A stretch of 64,000 bases of DNA from Paramacrobiotus metropolitanus. Taxonomy: Eukaryota > Tardigrada > Eutardigrada > Parachela > Macrobiotidae. Where the stretch lies: the NCBI RefSeq assembly GCF_019649055.1, contig NW_026570300.1, forward strand, positions 62,001 through 126,000. Direction: 5' to 3'. Position numbers and translations under genes: made by a program. The notes below the pieces were generated by a model. It saw only the letters and a program-made list of their open reading frames with translations. It did no database searches and was not told the origin of the DNA. Within the stretch, counting starts at the first letter, position 1. Each line of letters starts with the position of its first letter. Shown here in pieces: positions 20,971-34,070 of the stretch.

Positions 20971-22544
20971 TTAATGTCGGCGTTCCATGGCAGCGGCACA
21001 GGTTACGCCCGCCGCCAAAACTCCTCTGGAAAGAACAGTATACTGTCAACACCTGATATAAGTAACCATAAGCTTGCCATAAGCATAAAGAGACTAGAAT
21101 TTACGCGCAAAAGGTTTGAATAAACTTGCTGGTACTGACACCTATAAGTTGGTTAGGGAACATCAGCTAAGACAGTAATCAATAAAATCGGAAAGAGCAT
21201 TGCTACAAACTGGCAATATTTGTAGTATCAACTATTAAGTATTTAATACATAACGTATCTCGAGCAATTAATGAGGAAATGTCTGACTGTCATTGGCACT
21301 GTTGTAAACGTTGTTTTTAAACCGGAAATAGGCCTTGATATTGTTACCACACTGTCGAAGTAATAGAGTAATTAGAGAACTATAGCTGTAAGTTAGTACC
21401 TGCTATCTTACTCACTGTAAATTTCAAACAATAACTCTTAACAATAAGGTTTTCACAATAATTTTCAAAACAAATTCCATAATTCAATACATGTGCATTT
21501 ACCGTATAGAATTGAGTAGCGCGGCCTGATTGCCTATGAGGTGATCCGGACGAAGATAAACGTAGCGCGCTTGGCCTTCTCCGATAACATTTCGCCAGCC
21601 CTCGAAATGGTTTCGCATATCAGCGGTAAGATGGAGCGCAGTTAAAAACGCCTCCGTACCTGGAGCTTCCGGAATATCCGCGTCTGCAACACATGCCACA
21701 AGGTTACACTTTCATCCTCGACATCCTTGATTGCTATTATAATGGCGGATTATGATAATTTTTTATCGTTAAAGCCACAATTTCTCATCTACTTAGCTGA
21801 TTTTTAAACACTTTTCGAAAGCTTAATTTTACCTCAATTTAGAAAAATTATTCTATACAGATAGTTTATTAGCAACAGCCTTCCAAATAACAAAAATGCT
21901 AGCGCTGGTACACTACTTGACAAGTTTACAGTTAAAATTGTTAAATATAAAAAAAAGCAAACAAAGTCTCTCGGGTTAAATGGTACTGACAAATTAATCT
22001 GCCTAGTAGAGTACAGTTGTAAAGATTTTACACATGCAGTCTACAAGATACAGTACAGTCTGATACAGACAACCACGCTGTGCATCGGCAACATAACAAC
22101 CGCTGATAATATTCACGCTCGGAAATTAATAAGTCTAATCCAGATCAATTTTTTCGAGAAAAATTCCTGACAGCGTCAATAAGAAACAAGCTGTAAAGAT
22201 TACAGGATGCTCTGCGCGGAGACCTAAAGGTTACTTTTAGACTACTCGGAGACGCTACATCAGTTAGCTAACGGGCCATGACCAAGCTAAGCCTCACAGA
22301 AATTCCTTTACATAACGAAAATTGTGAACACGAGAATTAAAGATAACCTACTACGTTTACTGAAAACGGAAAGGTCGACTTGTAAGAATCAAAAATTTCA
22401 ATAGGCAAAATCCCAGAGCCCGACTGACTGACCTTGATCAAATTCAAATATGATCGCTCGCAGTGAAGCCCCCGCCTGATTTGCTGCCCCAGGCATGGCA
22501 GCCACGCAAACTAATTTTCCCGCTGCATCGCTCACGAATGCCAT
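20971..22544 (-). CDS. Unrecognised three-exon gene, 115 residues
   Basis: Exons 22433-22544, 21503-21683 and 20971-21025, with donors GTCAGT and GTAAAT and acceptors GTGTTGCAG and TTCTTTCCAG. Phases 1 and 2 match at both junctions and the spliced frame closes on TAA at 20971. The protein begins MAFVSDAAGKLVCVAAMPGA, passes through IIFEFDQDADIPEAPGTEAF, FEGWRNVIGEGQARYVYLRP and NQAALLNSIRGVLAAG, and ends AAAMERRH. No transmembrane segment or signal peptide if ATG 22544 is used; an upstream ATG at 22610 would add 22 hydrophobic residues. I do not recognise the fold. The gene lies just upstream of the SCOT pseudogene on the same strand. Confidence 0.6.
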
Positions 22545-22610
22545 ATTTGGAGCAAATAGAATGAGGAAATAAGGCTGGTGCATTAATAGACGAGTAAAGG
22601 TTACGGTCAC

Positions 22611-24061
22611 TGTGTTACTACGCTAATAACGAAAATTCTCGACTGCAAGAGGAAGAAGATCAGACTGCAAGTCGCACTGCCAACAAAATCCGTCGTTTAT
22701 ATAGCGGCAGCGCTAACTCTACGCTTGTACAGGTATTGGACGTTCTACCCGAATTGCAAGACATGCGTCTACGTGGCGTACTGAGCATGCAACCAAGATT
22801 GGCATCCCGACAATAGATCCAGTCAGGGTTGACCGCCTCGCGCGGTTATCGCCCAAGAGGAACACTTATCCATTTTCACAATCAGCGTTTCCGGCATCAT
22901 GCAACCATAAGTTATTAGGGTTGCTGCGAATCACACTGTTCTGTGTTCACCGCTTTCTCATGTGTTTTCTGGCTTTTAAGACAGATATCTATCTGTAACT
23001 ATCTCATTAATTAATTTTAATTACGCTACAAACACAAGCACATGTACGAGTACATTGACACAAACAGTAGCCTCTCCATAATTACTACAGTAATACAGCG
23101 CCATAAAATTTTCGAATCTCACTGAGCATCACTTCAGCATGCCGACAAGCACCTCGGCACTGCCACTGTTCTGTGTTCCGAAAACGAAACATGAATTACA
23201 CTACTACAGTACTCGAAAAATTGCAATATCCCTACGTAAACATGTCAGCCGCATGCACATTCATTCTATCGGTATACAACACAACCTCCACTCAACCACA
23301 ACCTCCGAATCTGGTGCCATTCTAAAGTTTATCCACAATTTCAACCGGAGGATTTATTGAGTACTGCAGTAAGCAACCGTTAAAAACCACTTTATTTTTA
23401 CGATCAGGCCTTTCCAGAGAACTAATAGCAATTATAATCCATTGATTAAGACTAGTCCAAGAGCTTCTACGATTATCGCTCGGAGTTTCCGACCGAGAAA
23501 TCCTGCGACTGTGAGCGTATTCCTGGACAATCAAACAACCCGGCACTAGCAATAATTAATATTATACGATCGACTCCTAAGCCACTGCCAAAACGCTAGA
23601 GGCATTTTATACCCGCAGATTTCGGGCACTCATTCCTAGGCGGAAGTTTCACAAAACTTGCAATGCTGACAAAAGTCAAAATAATAGTAAAAGAAGTTTG
23701 CGGTGTTTTATAAAAATTGCTGTTTTTTCCTTCCGTGTCAAACATTATGATCTAACTGAAGAGTGAACAGGCTGGACAAGACCGCTGGCATTAAAATTCT
23801 TCTGTTTATTATGCGTTTTATGCAATGACGAAGGTGTTAAATGCACATAAAAACGACGCGGTTAAAAATTGGAGTTCACTTAACTCACTTAACTCACTCA
23901 CATTCTTGCTTGGACAGCTTGCAGACTGCCCAATAAATTTAGAACTTTTCTCTCTGCAGCCTTTAGCCTACATTCAGCCCATTCCACAGTATACATAGTC
24001 GAACATCTTGACTAAGTATATGACATGTAAATTACGGTGACCTTTAAAGTTTTGACAACAC
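22611..24061. other. Intergenic stretch before the LINE
   Basis: No supported exon. The direct repeat TTAACTCACTTAACTCACTCAC at 23877-23900 may lie close to the 5' limit of the following LINE, which I cannot define. Confidence 0.35.
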
Positions 24062-25220
24062 TTGCAAGGCATGATGCCTGATTCTGAAGACAGTGGAGGT
24101 TTTGTTCAAGAGGATTTGTCTGATTTGCCGTTTGTTGATTTGGCAAAGAAACTATCCAGTATTCTGCAGGAAGTGTATGCAAATTTACCACCCAAGAATC
24201 ACAAACTCCGCCCGATCCTCACTAAGAACAAAGATGTCCTGATGCAAATCCCATCTTTACTGAAAGATCACCACATCCGATTATATGAAAATGCCCTAAA
24301 GACGGAAACCGAACTGATCCATGAAAAGGAGCGCACAAGACAACTTACTAGTGCCCGTGTTGAAGATACCGGCACCCTTACCGATGACCACCACGACAAG
24401 CCGCGAAAAACTTATGCCGCCATCACGAAAGAACCTGTGCCGGCAGTCATCCTCCAGCCGAAGAAGACAGAGCCACTACCTCCTCCCAGATCCCGCACAA
24501 CAACAAGTGAGCTCACCAAACTATCCAATGCTCTCAACACTGCTCTCCCTGCTGGTGCCGCTGATCTGAACGTGACCGACATCCGTCCCATTGGTGGTAA
24601 GCGTGTTCTACTTCGTTTTAAGAATGCCGACAGTGCCGCAAATGGTAAGTCAATCTTGGAAAGCCATTCAGAAGCTTTGGGTTATGATGTGGTCAGTACT
24701 AAACCCAAAACGTCAAGGGTTATTGTTCGCCGAGTCCCAAAAACACTGTCTAATGACGATTTCTTGAAAGAATTACGCGTTAAAGTAAACATCCCACCCA
24801 ATTCAGTGCTTAAAATTGTCACCCGGTTGACCAGTCAAAGAGAGGAAGTATCCACGTGTGCAATTAGTTTTCGAGGTCAGCCAGGATGTTCGCAATATCC
24901 TGACTGACCAACGGTTCTTAATGATTCAGTGGTCCTGATGTCCTATAGAGGACCATGTTTACGTACCACAATGTACTAGATGTTGTGCCTACGGTCACAC
25001 TTCGACAAAGTGTGAAAATCCCTCGCTGTGCGTTTGTGCTAAATCCCATCACACTAACGACTGCACGGAGAATGCTGATTTTCGATTCATTTGCGCAAAT
25101 TGTAGTGATAGCGGTGTTTATTCTCCGACAAACTACCATACGGCGTATGACCACTTTTATTGCTCTGTCTTCAAAAATTCGCGATACTTTTACAACCGAA
25201 ATTTCCCAAAAAACCGGTAA
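24062..25220 (+). pseudogene. LINE ORF1 (gag-like, RRM-like plus zinc knuckles), broken
   Basis: The first 281 codons (24062-24907) are open and include a probable coiled or disordered N-terminal part and an RRM-like stretch (SRVIVRRVPKTLSNDDFLKE). After about 24870 the frame shifts; the shifted frame carries the C-terminal zinc knuckles CTRCCAYGHTSTKC (CX2CX4HX4C), then CVCAKSHHTNDC and a third CANC-type unit, and stops at 25218. That frame also contains an in-frame TGA just before the first knuckle. The arrangement matches ORF1 proteins of Jockey-type LINEs. Confidence 0.75.
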
Positions 25221-25271
25221 ACGCTAACGAAATTTTAATTAACAACCAGGCTGTGCCACAATTGTTCGACA

Positions 25272-28162
25272 ATGCTTAACGATGAAAATTTGTCCAGTAA
25301 CGATATTGGCTACCCGACCGTAAATAGTCGACAACCGAAACATCCTGTTCTTCTTGAGAACATCCGCATACGATGTTGTAATGTCAGAAGCGTCAAGAAC
25401 AAACGTGAAGAAGTGAAATTGTTTTGCTCGGACAGTGATGTGACCGTTCTTACTGAAACATATGATAGACCATTTATGACAGGTTCTGATTTTGCTGACC
25501 TGGATAACTACAATGTCTTTCGAAATGGTAGAGCTGATGGTCGTGGTGGTGTTGCTGTTGTTATCAGAAAATCTCTTTGTGCTTTTCCCATGCCAGAGCT
25601 TAATACTCCTTCCCTTGAAATTTTGTGCGTTGAGTCTCGTGCTATTGATCGTATTTTTATTGCTTTCTATGCGCCCCCTGATAAAAGTATTCATCTTGTG
25701 CCTGCCCTGATTAAACACCTGCGTTCTAATTTCTCTCTTGGTCTATTAGCAAAATGCATAATCATGGGTGATTTCAATCGGCCTGACATAAATTGGTCTA
25801 ATAAAACCGCAAGAAAACCAGCCAGTCGTGAGCTGCTGTCCGCTATCAAAGAATTCGAGATGATACAGCTAGTCAACTTTCCAACCAGGAAGAACAATTG
25901 TCTTGACTTGTGTCTCATCAGTGCCAACTCGCTTTTTTCACCAGCAGTTCCCATCAGCCCGCCCTCCTCTACCAACGATCATATCGGTTTTGAATTTTCT
26001 CTGAAACTAAAGAAATATCGCAGAAAATTTCGTACTGTTAAGCGATGGAAAATCGAAAGCAATAATGTTGGTCAGTTCATCGACGCGTTAAATGTTGTCA
26101 ACTGGGAAAGTTTATTTTGCAATTTAAACGTTAATGAAAGAGCAGATAAATTTGAAAATGTTTTTCTCGAAACAGCAAAAGCATATTTTGAATTTAGTGA
26201 CGTGAAAATTCGGATTGGTGCAGTGAAATATCCTAGAAATATTAAAAAAGTAATAAATTCAAGAGATCTTGCTTTTCGTAAATACCGACAGATAAATCTA
26301 CCGAATTTGAAAACTAAATGGAAAAAGTTGTCAAAGAAATTAAGTGCTGCTAAGAAAATTTGAAAACACAGACTTTCTGATATTTCCACTGCACACAGAA
26401 ACAATCCATCCAAATTTTGGCGGTATATGAAATCGATGAATGACCGCATCGGTATGCCACCTCTCAAAAGGCCGGATGGCACGACGGCAGCTACAGATAA
26501 CGAAAAAGCTAATCTACTGAACGCTCTGTACCGCGAGTCTCAGTCGACCTGCAACGCGCACTGTACTGGCTCTGATTTAAATTTAATTTGCGGCAACGAA
26601 GAAAGGTGGGAAATCTCGGAGCTTTTGATTTTGAACAACTTGCGAAAATTTCTGTAACAACTTCAAGTGGCAAGTACGAAATCACTAACAAACTTCTGAA
26701 AATTGCTGCTCCAGGCATTCTTGCTCCGCTCAGATTAATTTTTAATGCCGCTATCAATGAAGGTGTGTTTCCGGTGAAGTGGAAGCATTCGTTTATAACA
26801 GCAGTACCGAAAATCTCTGCAGATCACAGATTGCCGGGTAGCTATCGACCAGTTTCAATGTTGAACCCAGTTTCAAAAATTTTTGAACGTTGTCTTGATC
26901 AATTAATTCGTGAACATTTGAACAAAAATTCAATACTTCTGGATCACCAGTTTGCTTACCGGCATAAAAGGTCTACTGAGCTACAGCTATTTCTTTTTGT
27001 CAAGTCTTTGAACGATTTCAACACAAGCGGCATTGCTGTAGATGCAGTATTCTTGGACTGCTCAAAAGCTTTTGATAAGCTTTCCCACGAATCCATCATA
27101 AACGCGCTGATCGAAATGAATCTTCCCAGTCACATCGTACATTTGGTCTCTGATTACTTGAAAGATCGAACACAATGTGTGACAGTTGGAAATGAGTTTG
27201 CTCATTCGTTACCCGTTAACAGTGGTGTACCGCAGGGTTCAGTTTTAGGGCCACTACTGTTCATTTGTGTCTTAAATTTCATTCTCCGCGCATTAAAAAA
27301 CGGTAGCGCCGCTCTCGTTTTTGCAGATGACGTAGTTATTTTTCGCCCCATTACTGAAACAGGTGACAGTCAGCTGTTGCAGGAAGATCTTACTTCTCTC
27401 AATGAATGGCTTGCTAGCAAAAAGCTCAGTCTAAACGCTGCTAAGTCTGCCCACGTTCACTTCTCAAAACAGAAATCCTCGGTCTGCCCATATTATTACA
27501 GTATCGATAATGTTACGATTCCAAATTGTGATCATGTCAAACACTTGGGCATATTCGTTGACCGAAAACTAAATTTTAAATTAAATAGTGAAAATGTAGC
27601 AAAAAAATGCAACCGAAAAATCAGCTACATTAATCACATTTTCCGTTATACTGATTGCGGTGCTCGCATACGACTTTTTGTCTCTTGTCCTCTCGGTCAT
27701 CGATTACTGTTGCTCCATCACGCACCCGTTATTCAAACAGTCCGCTGATCTCTTAGAACGTTGCCAGAGAAGATTCACTAAATCCTTGCGACTCGGCAAC
27801 AATGTTCTAAATTATGGTGCACGGCTAAAAGAGCTTAAATGGGATGATTTAATTACTCGCCGTTTAAAAAAAGCGCTGTTGTTTTGTATAAATTGGTCTT
27901 TCGGGTGATTCCTATGGGTGATCAAATCGTAACTCCTCTTACGTTTTCGGTCTCTGCGTTTGAGTCTGTTGCAGGAAACACAAGATCATCCGAGCGTCTA
28001 ATGAAACATCCATGTCCTATAAAACCTGCCGCGACGACCTTTTGTGGGATAACAGTGACTACTGACCACCTGTCCTATATAAACACCCTCGCCTCCATCT
28101 GGAACGAGCTTCCTTTGCAGCCAGTAGCCTATGTCACATTAAAGCCTTTTCGGAAGCCCTGA
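25272..28162 (+). pseudogene. LINE ORF2 (endonuclease-reverse transcriptase), broken
   Basis: The endonuclease domain is open at 25272-26363: NVRSVKNKREEV, VLTETYD, FYAPPDKS, MGDFNRPDINW and STNDHIGFEF. A TGA at 26361-26363 interrupts the frame, which then continues to about 26600 (FWRYMKSMNDRIG). A frameshift near 26600 leads into the reverse transcriptase frame (26588-27748): YRPVSMLNPVSKIFERCL, motif A VFLDCSKAFDKLSH, SGVPQGSVLGPLLF and FADDVVIF. A further shift near 27680 moves to the conserved C-terminus (ERCQRRFTKSLRL). About three breaks in all. Confidence 0.8.
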
Positions 28163-28898
28163 AACCGTGAAATTGAATGTGCTGCCGTCGGTTGAAATCT
28201 TAAAAGCCAATCTTTACTCTAAATAAATGCTTATCTGCGCTTTTTTCTTTGCTATCCTTGTAGGTAATGGGTACTTTATTGAGTGTGTACTGTTACGCAT
28301 AAACGGCTGCGACTAGTTGAAATAGTACAGTACAGAAAGGCGATTACGTGCGTAAGTGTCCTTGCTTTCCTTTTTCCCACGATTTCTTTTGGAATACTTT
28401 TGAAAATTTGAATTAATTTAGCTGTACGTGGGTTTTGGTTTTATGCATCGACCCCAGCGCGATCGTCTCCCTCCCTTTTTTCCACAGTAATATAGCGTCA
28501 ACTTATCGCAACCGAAAAAATAATGTTTATTTCCATCTCTATGTCTCTTAATGTTACTGCATCTGATCAGTCGTTTGGTTGATGTTTTTGTGTTTTGCTG
28601 AAGAATGCTTTGTGTTTTGTTTTTGCGATCTTCATTGTTGTACTCCAATGTCGTTTCACGACTGTTGTCTGTAGCCTAGAGGGGGCTAATGCTCCGTGCA
28701 AAGGACAATAAACTTCCATTATTATTTAAGGAATCTGCTAGAAATTTGTACTGTGCAGACTATAGTAAACAGATAGCAAGTATTTCTTTAAACAATTGAA
28801 TCACGAAAACTTCAGCGCCATGAGTTTTACATATGTGCTGATTAAGATTGTACTTGTCGTCTTACGGTTTTCGATTCGACTACAAGCTAATACATGTA

Positions 28899-29286
28899 CA
28901 GGGCCGTAGCGAGGGTATAGGCGCACTGGCGCGCGCCTATACCTCCTCGGCCAACTTTTGAATAAAATTTGCGCCCGAAACTGGCACACAGGTGCAAAAT
29001 TTCTGGATTTTTCAAAGGGCGCAGCGGGCGCCACTGGCCGTGCGCCCGTGGCGCAGAGTGGACTTTGGCCGGATGTGCCTTGGTCTGATGTACGGCGATC
29101 AAGAACTACAATAATTAAACTATTTATATTAATTAAAGTATTAAAGCGCGGGCTGTTTATACGGGCGCAACGGGCGCAGGCTTCGAAATTTATGGGCGCA
29201 GTGGGCTCAGATTGACCTTCGAAGCGGGCGCAAATGGCGCAGTCAAATTGCGCCTACCCCATCCAACGGACCTCGCTACGGCCCTG
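28899..29286. mobile_element. Non-autonomous hAT element, 388 bp
   Basis: Perfect 16-bp terminal inverted repeats (CAGGGCCGTAGCGAGG) are flanked on both sides by the 8-bp target duplication TACATGTA (28891-28898 and 29287-29294). An 8-bp duplication and CAGGG-type termini identify hAT elements. The interior is rich in a GGGCGCA(A/G) word in both orientations and has no coding capacity. The perfect duplication suggests a fairly young insertion. Confidence 0.9.
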
Positions 29287-29294
29287 TACATGTA

Positions 29295-32200
29295 GAATAA
29301 ATTAAAAAAAATTAGCCACAACTGTAAGCGCTGATATATAACAAAAATATTGGAAAATTATTTCTAGAATAACGAAAGACGTATAAAACCCCCTTTGACT
29401 AGAAAGTAAATGAAATTAATCAAATTAATAGGTACAGAATAATGCAGATAGATATACAGCACATAATATTTGTCGTTGATGAGCTGCAGATTGCGACCAA
29501 AAGTGGTTGATTTTGTGATCTGATCGCTGCAGTTGTACGACTACAGACAACTGCTGCTCGCATTGGCCATCGTCCAAAAACTGCCACGATTCAAAATTTG
29601 CGCGCATCGGTTCAAATCGCCTCCGCGCTGGATGCCAAGTAATTTCTCACAATCAGCACCATAGGTAGAATATGTTATGGACTTATGGGACATGCTAACG
29701 TGCCAACAAATCAAACCAGCCTTTTATGATTAATTCGATCGTTCACAATACTGCAAAGTATTCTAATCCTATTTCAAATTGTCAGTAAATTTTCAGTACA
29801 TGCCAGAAAAATGCATGAGCGTAAGTAGATAAGCTTCTAATTAAAGTTTCCAATTCAACTCATGCAGAAGAGGAATTAACGCGCAGCCACGAGTTTTTAA
29901 GGCAGAACATTTCTTTAGCTATTCAAAGAGGTAATGCCGCTTCTGTTATTGGTACTGTAGAAAATGCTGTTATGTTTAATTGAAACTGAACCTTGATATT
30001 GTTATCGCGTTATGGAAATAAAGAGAATGTACTAATGAAGCAGTTAGTATATTGAATACTCCATACTTATAACCTTCAACACCAGCTCAACCCCAAAATG
30101 GCAGCAAAATTCGAAAGGTTTTACAAAGTCGTCTGCATCTGCGGCTTTAATTTGCATTTACAGTATAGCTATCGCAAGCTAGTACAATATAATCTGCTAC
30201 ACAATCTAAAGTACTGTATAGAGACACACGTTCACCGACAACAAGCAAGCGGCAAAAAATCTTCGTAGCGCTTGTCTGACTAATCGAAGATGCAAAAACA
30301 GGAAAACTGATCATGATTTCACTGAGATTTTATTTTACAATGCCAAAGTTAGAGAAAATATTATATCCCTTTTGTAATCTCTGCATTTTTGTTGCTTTTT
30401 GTGCTTCTTTGTGTGAGACGTAAAATTAGGCAGTTTAGACTGCATAAAGTTGTTTTGCAGTGCTAGTGGACTCAGTCCACCAGCACAGTCGACATTTGAG
30501 AAGAAAACAAATCATCCAACACACAATTAGCAAGCCAAACTTAATTAACACTGTCTTGCCAAACAGCTACAATACCGTCGCAATGGTTGATTACGCAGCA
30601 ATGCCGGCTTTTTGTCGCCTCAAAGACATTACAGACTGGCACTTGAATTTCAACACACGTGCAGCTTCATGGCAAAAAACCCGAAAATTAAATATGATTT
30701 TTAAATAAAATCTTACTGTAAATTCGAAAAGGAGACTGTAATCGCATGGCTGTCTGTGTCAGCCGGTGTGGCAAACAACCACTTTACTAAGCAAGAACTT
30801 CCGGTATGTTCGGTCTGGTATCTGTACAATAATTATCATTTTCAAATAACAGCATCCTAAATAAGTTTTATCGTATTGTTATTAAAATCCTATCTTAAGA
30901 ATTTGTAAAAGAATTCATAAAACGGTAACAAATTTCAAAAATCACACAAATTCTGTAGCGCCATGAACGTGCAATCACAGAATACCAAACCATACGTGGC
31001 ATGACTACACAAGTCAGGCCACGCCAACCCATGCCAATCATCCCGCTACGGACTGCGAAACGAAAGAAAACGCCAAAATGTCTGTCAACAGTATCATCAC
31101 CAATTTGGCAGGAAATTTAGGTTTAAGAGTACAGCACAGCTGATACGGCTTAACTAATATAAATTTATACGTGATGCGATTACTGCAAAAAAGCAGGCCA
31201 TATTAGTATAGGCGGATAACGAATAGGTACGGCATAATACAGTTATATTGCATGTACTGATGATGTACATGTGCTAACAAATCTGCTAGGCTGTGTGGTT
31301 GTTTTACCATAAAAATGGCGTACAAAAAACGAAAGCGATACATGATAACAATTTCCTATTTCCGCTTCAAAAGCAATCAGCAATTGTTGTGCAGCTTCCG
31401 AAAAAAAACACTTCACAAAATCCACTAATTTTCGCAAAAACGTTCAAACAATAATTTCTTATTATAACAGACAGAAGTACATAACAAGTTGTCCATAATT
31501 TTAACAAATTATTTACTAATTGCAGTATTTATTGCACTCAATAATTCTAAAAAGTTTTAATAATGCTGTTGTTTTTCCTACAATTCGTTTGATCGATGCT
31601 ACTGCCAAAAAATTTACGACATTGTGAAATTAATTGCTGTACAAAAACAGCCTTACCGTTCACTCCATTTTCCAGTGTCAACCGCGATGAACTGCGCAGC
31701 AGCCACTCAAAATCCACCTTCATCCCGGAACCAGCCCGGTGCCATACTTCTTTAGGAATAGGAACGGTCAAAGGGAATCACACATCCGCAAGCTCAACGG
31801 AAAACTGGAGGCCCGATTGCGCATGCACACCACACGATGGCCACGGTTTATTCGTGCATTACGTGATTACACTAGAGACTCTATTAGCGAAAAGCCACTT
31901 TTTCTGTATGGCCTCAATCATATCTCACATAGGCTTGTTTTGTAGAGAAAAAAATCTAAAACTTTTTAGTGTTTTTGAATAAATCGAAAGGAAAAGATTT
32001 CTATTCCAGAAAGCAGGAATGATGGGAATATACGCCCCACAATAGGGTCTACGAGGAACCGCATTTTTAGCCGTGCCAGCCCGAATATGAGCCGATCTCC
32101 ACTGCATACTTAAAGCATGGGGCCAGCCACAGAAACTCGTGTGCGGTAGCCCTAATGTCTTAAACATCGTGACAGACGATTTTAGCTCATGTTCTGTGGC

Positions 32201-34026
32201 TTCCCAAAATTCTGAAAAGATGCAACAAGCTAGACAACTCAAAATTTTTGAAAGTATGTATCAGTTTCATCAGTTCCAGCAAGGCAGACACGCTAAATGC
32301 AAGTTTATCAGTATGCCGTTTGCCAGGGAACCTAACGTACAAAACACCAGATTTCACAGTTCGCACTTATTTCAAGATCCGGAGTTTCCCGGGGAGATTT
32401 TCATCCCAAAACTGGATGAAATCGAAAGATGATGAAGTTTACAGACTTGTGGATTTGGTAAAGTTGTGGTAAATCGTCCTAGTTCAAAAGATAAATGCAA
32501 CAGAACAGCAACTTCTGTATAGTGCGACTGGGTCTACAACGTTTATAGTGGCTCAATGTAGTGGTACTCTGGATAAACCATACACCATTCGATAGGGAAT
32601 TAAATTCTCTTTCTGATTGGTGCATTTTAAAATGAGACCAATCAGAAAGGCGTGGGGCAGGGCTACGACAACCCGAGGCATCAATTTTTTCGGTACGAAG
32701 CACGGGATTCGAGCCGAAATAGTGCACAGTGTGGTGTATATACCTACGCTGTCGTAGAGTCTCTAGATTACACCTTACAGTTTACAGTTGCAGTTTACTC
32801 TATTACCTATTCTTACGAATTGTAAAATTATAAAGGTTGCCCTGTCTGATATCTATCGTGGACTAAGTACCGAAAGAAATTCAAAAAAGCGAAGAAAAGG
32901 TTAAACATTAAAGAAGAACAACTTCAGTACGGTGTCACCTGCGCAAGCATTCGATTCCACACCCAGCACAAAAAACTTCAAACAAGCGATCGATCTCTGT
33001 ACATGCCCCGCAGCAATACATAATGGGTACAGGGAGTTGATAATAACTGACATCACGATCAAGTGACTGAATAAAACCACGCTTCCAACGGACGGCCATA
33101 AGCAATAAAGCCTATAAAGCCACCCAAAACTGATATTATTAACTGCCGAATAAACGTCCTTTTACAGGACACTTCGGGCGAAGAGTGAAATTGCTCAGAG
33201 AACTTTTAAGCGGAGATTACAACTACATCTAAAATCTCAGTAAGATGAGCAGATACCCAAAGAAGTAAAGTAGTGATCAACGATTCATCATCTCGATACA
33301 ACGTACACTGCATTTGTACTCCATAATCAACACAATCGGTGACAATCCAGTGAATCCACATAAACAGGAGGAAATAGGAACAGTACGTACAAAATTATTC
33401 AGGATATTTTCAGGTATTTATACTGGAAAGGGCAAATAATCCAGTGCTGCAACTCAGCAGCAACTGACAAGAGATTTCTGTCTCCAAGTGCCCTGTCGAA
33501 TTCACACAGATACTTGGCAGTGCCAGACATTGAGCGATTGCAGTCTGCAGTCGAAAAGTGCATGTGGCAGGAGCGGGCTGACAGCATGACCTCTTATTAG
33601 TGAACAAAGCCTGGAGGCGGAGCATCATTGCCAGTATTGCGAACAGCACTAAAACAGACCAAATTATTAGTTATTAATTTTTAAACAGTAGCAATGCCGC
33701 TTTATTATAGCAGCATTGTAAAGGTCAACGAGTATGACTGGGAAGACGTCATACAAGGAAACAGCGGATCGAAGAATTTTCTTCGATCCTCTGATGGTTT
33801 TGAGCAGGGTAAAGTATGGATGAGAAGATCGTGCCCGCATGACTACATACACCCTGCAACAGGCGGTAAAATAAAACAAGAGACGAACAAAGAGCGGACA
33901 ACTTTGCTTTTTTCATGGAAATTGCTACTTCGGTTAACATTTTGCGTTTCTATTTTCACGGTATTTATAAATGTAACGAAATCAAAACTGTGATGTTCTG
34001 GTGGTTCGCTTGTCTCTGTAAGTACG
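29295..34026. other. Long stretch without a convincing gene
   Basis: AT-rich. Two pieces look slightly exon-like on the plus strand: 29869-29980 (after a CATGCAG acceptor; frame reads SHEFLRQNISLAIQRGNAAS) and 31752-31945 (frame reads HIRKLNGKLEARLRMHTTRW and ends SHRLVL before a stop). They could not be linked to each other or to a known family. A hairpin with 13-base arms (CTTTCTGATTGGT and its inverse) is at 32609-32649. Confidence 0.4.
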
Positions 34027-34070
34027 TTCTGTCGAACTTCGTAGTTCGTATGCTACGAAGTTCGACAGAA
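34027..34070. repeat. Perfect hairpin, 18-base arms
   Basis: TTCTGTCGAACTTCGTAG at 34027-34044 is followed by an 8-base loop and its exact inverse at 34053-34070. The arms match perfectly, which is unlikely by chance. It is too short for a pre-miRNA on its own and no exon adjoins it, so its role is unknown. Confidence 0.8.

Larger units (their letters stand above)
24062..28727 (+). mobile_element. Decayed Jockey/CR1-like LINE with ORF1 and ORF2
   Basis: Two-ORF non-LTR retrotransposon. ORF1 runs 24062 to about 25220 and ORF2 from 25272 to about 28160. The 3' UTR ends in CAATAAACTTCCATTATTATTT near 28706-28727, a poly(A)-type signal followed by an ATT tail. Both ORFs are interrupted, so the copy is dead. 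It differs in family from the LINE at 8.8 kb: it has ORF1 with zinc knuckles and a different 3' tail. Confidence 0.8.

Noticed and set aside
25218-25280. Overlap of LINE ORF1 stop with ORF2 start (ATGCTTAA at 25272)
   Set aside because: The zinc-knuckle frame already stops at 25218-25220, so the TAA at 25277 belongs to another frame.
29600-29640. GGTTCAAATCGCC as a possible tRNA T-arm
   Set aside because: Acceptor and anticodon stems do not form.
29869-31945. Two exon-like pieces on the plus strand (29869-29980 and 31752-31945)
   Set aside because: Each has an acceptor and a plausible frame, but they cannot be joined to each other or to a start, and competing frames are also open.
32690-32730. 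B-box-like GGGATTCGAGCC suggesting a tRNA
   Set aside because: No A box at the right distance and no cloverleaf can be drawn.
33694-33993. 99-codon plus-strand frame with a hydrophobic C-terminus
   Set aside because: No splice support, homology or codon signal; frames of this length are expected by chance in a window of this size.
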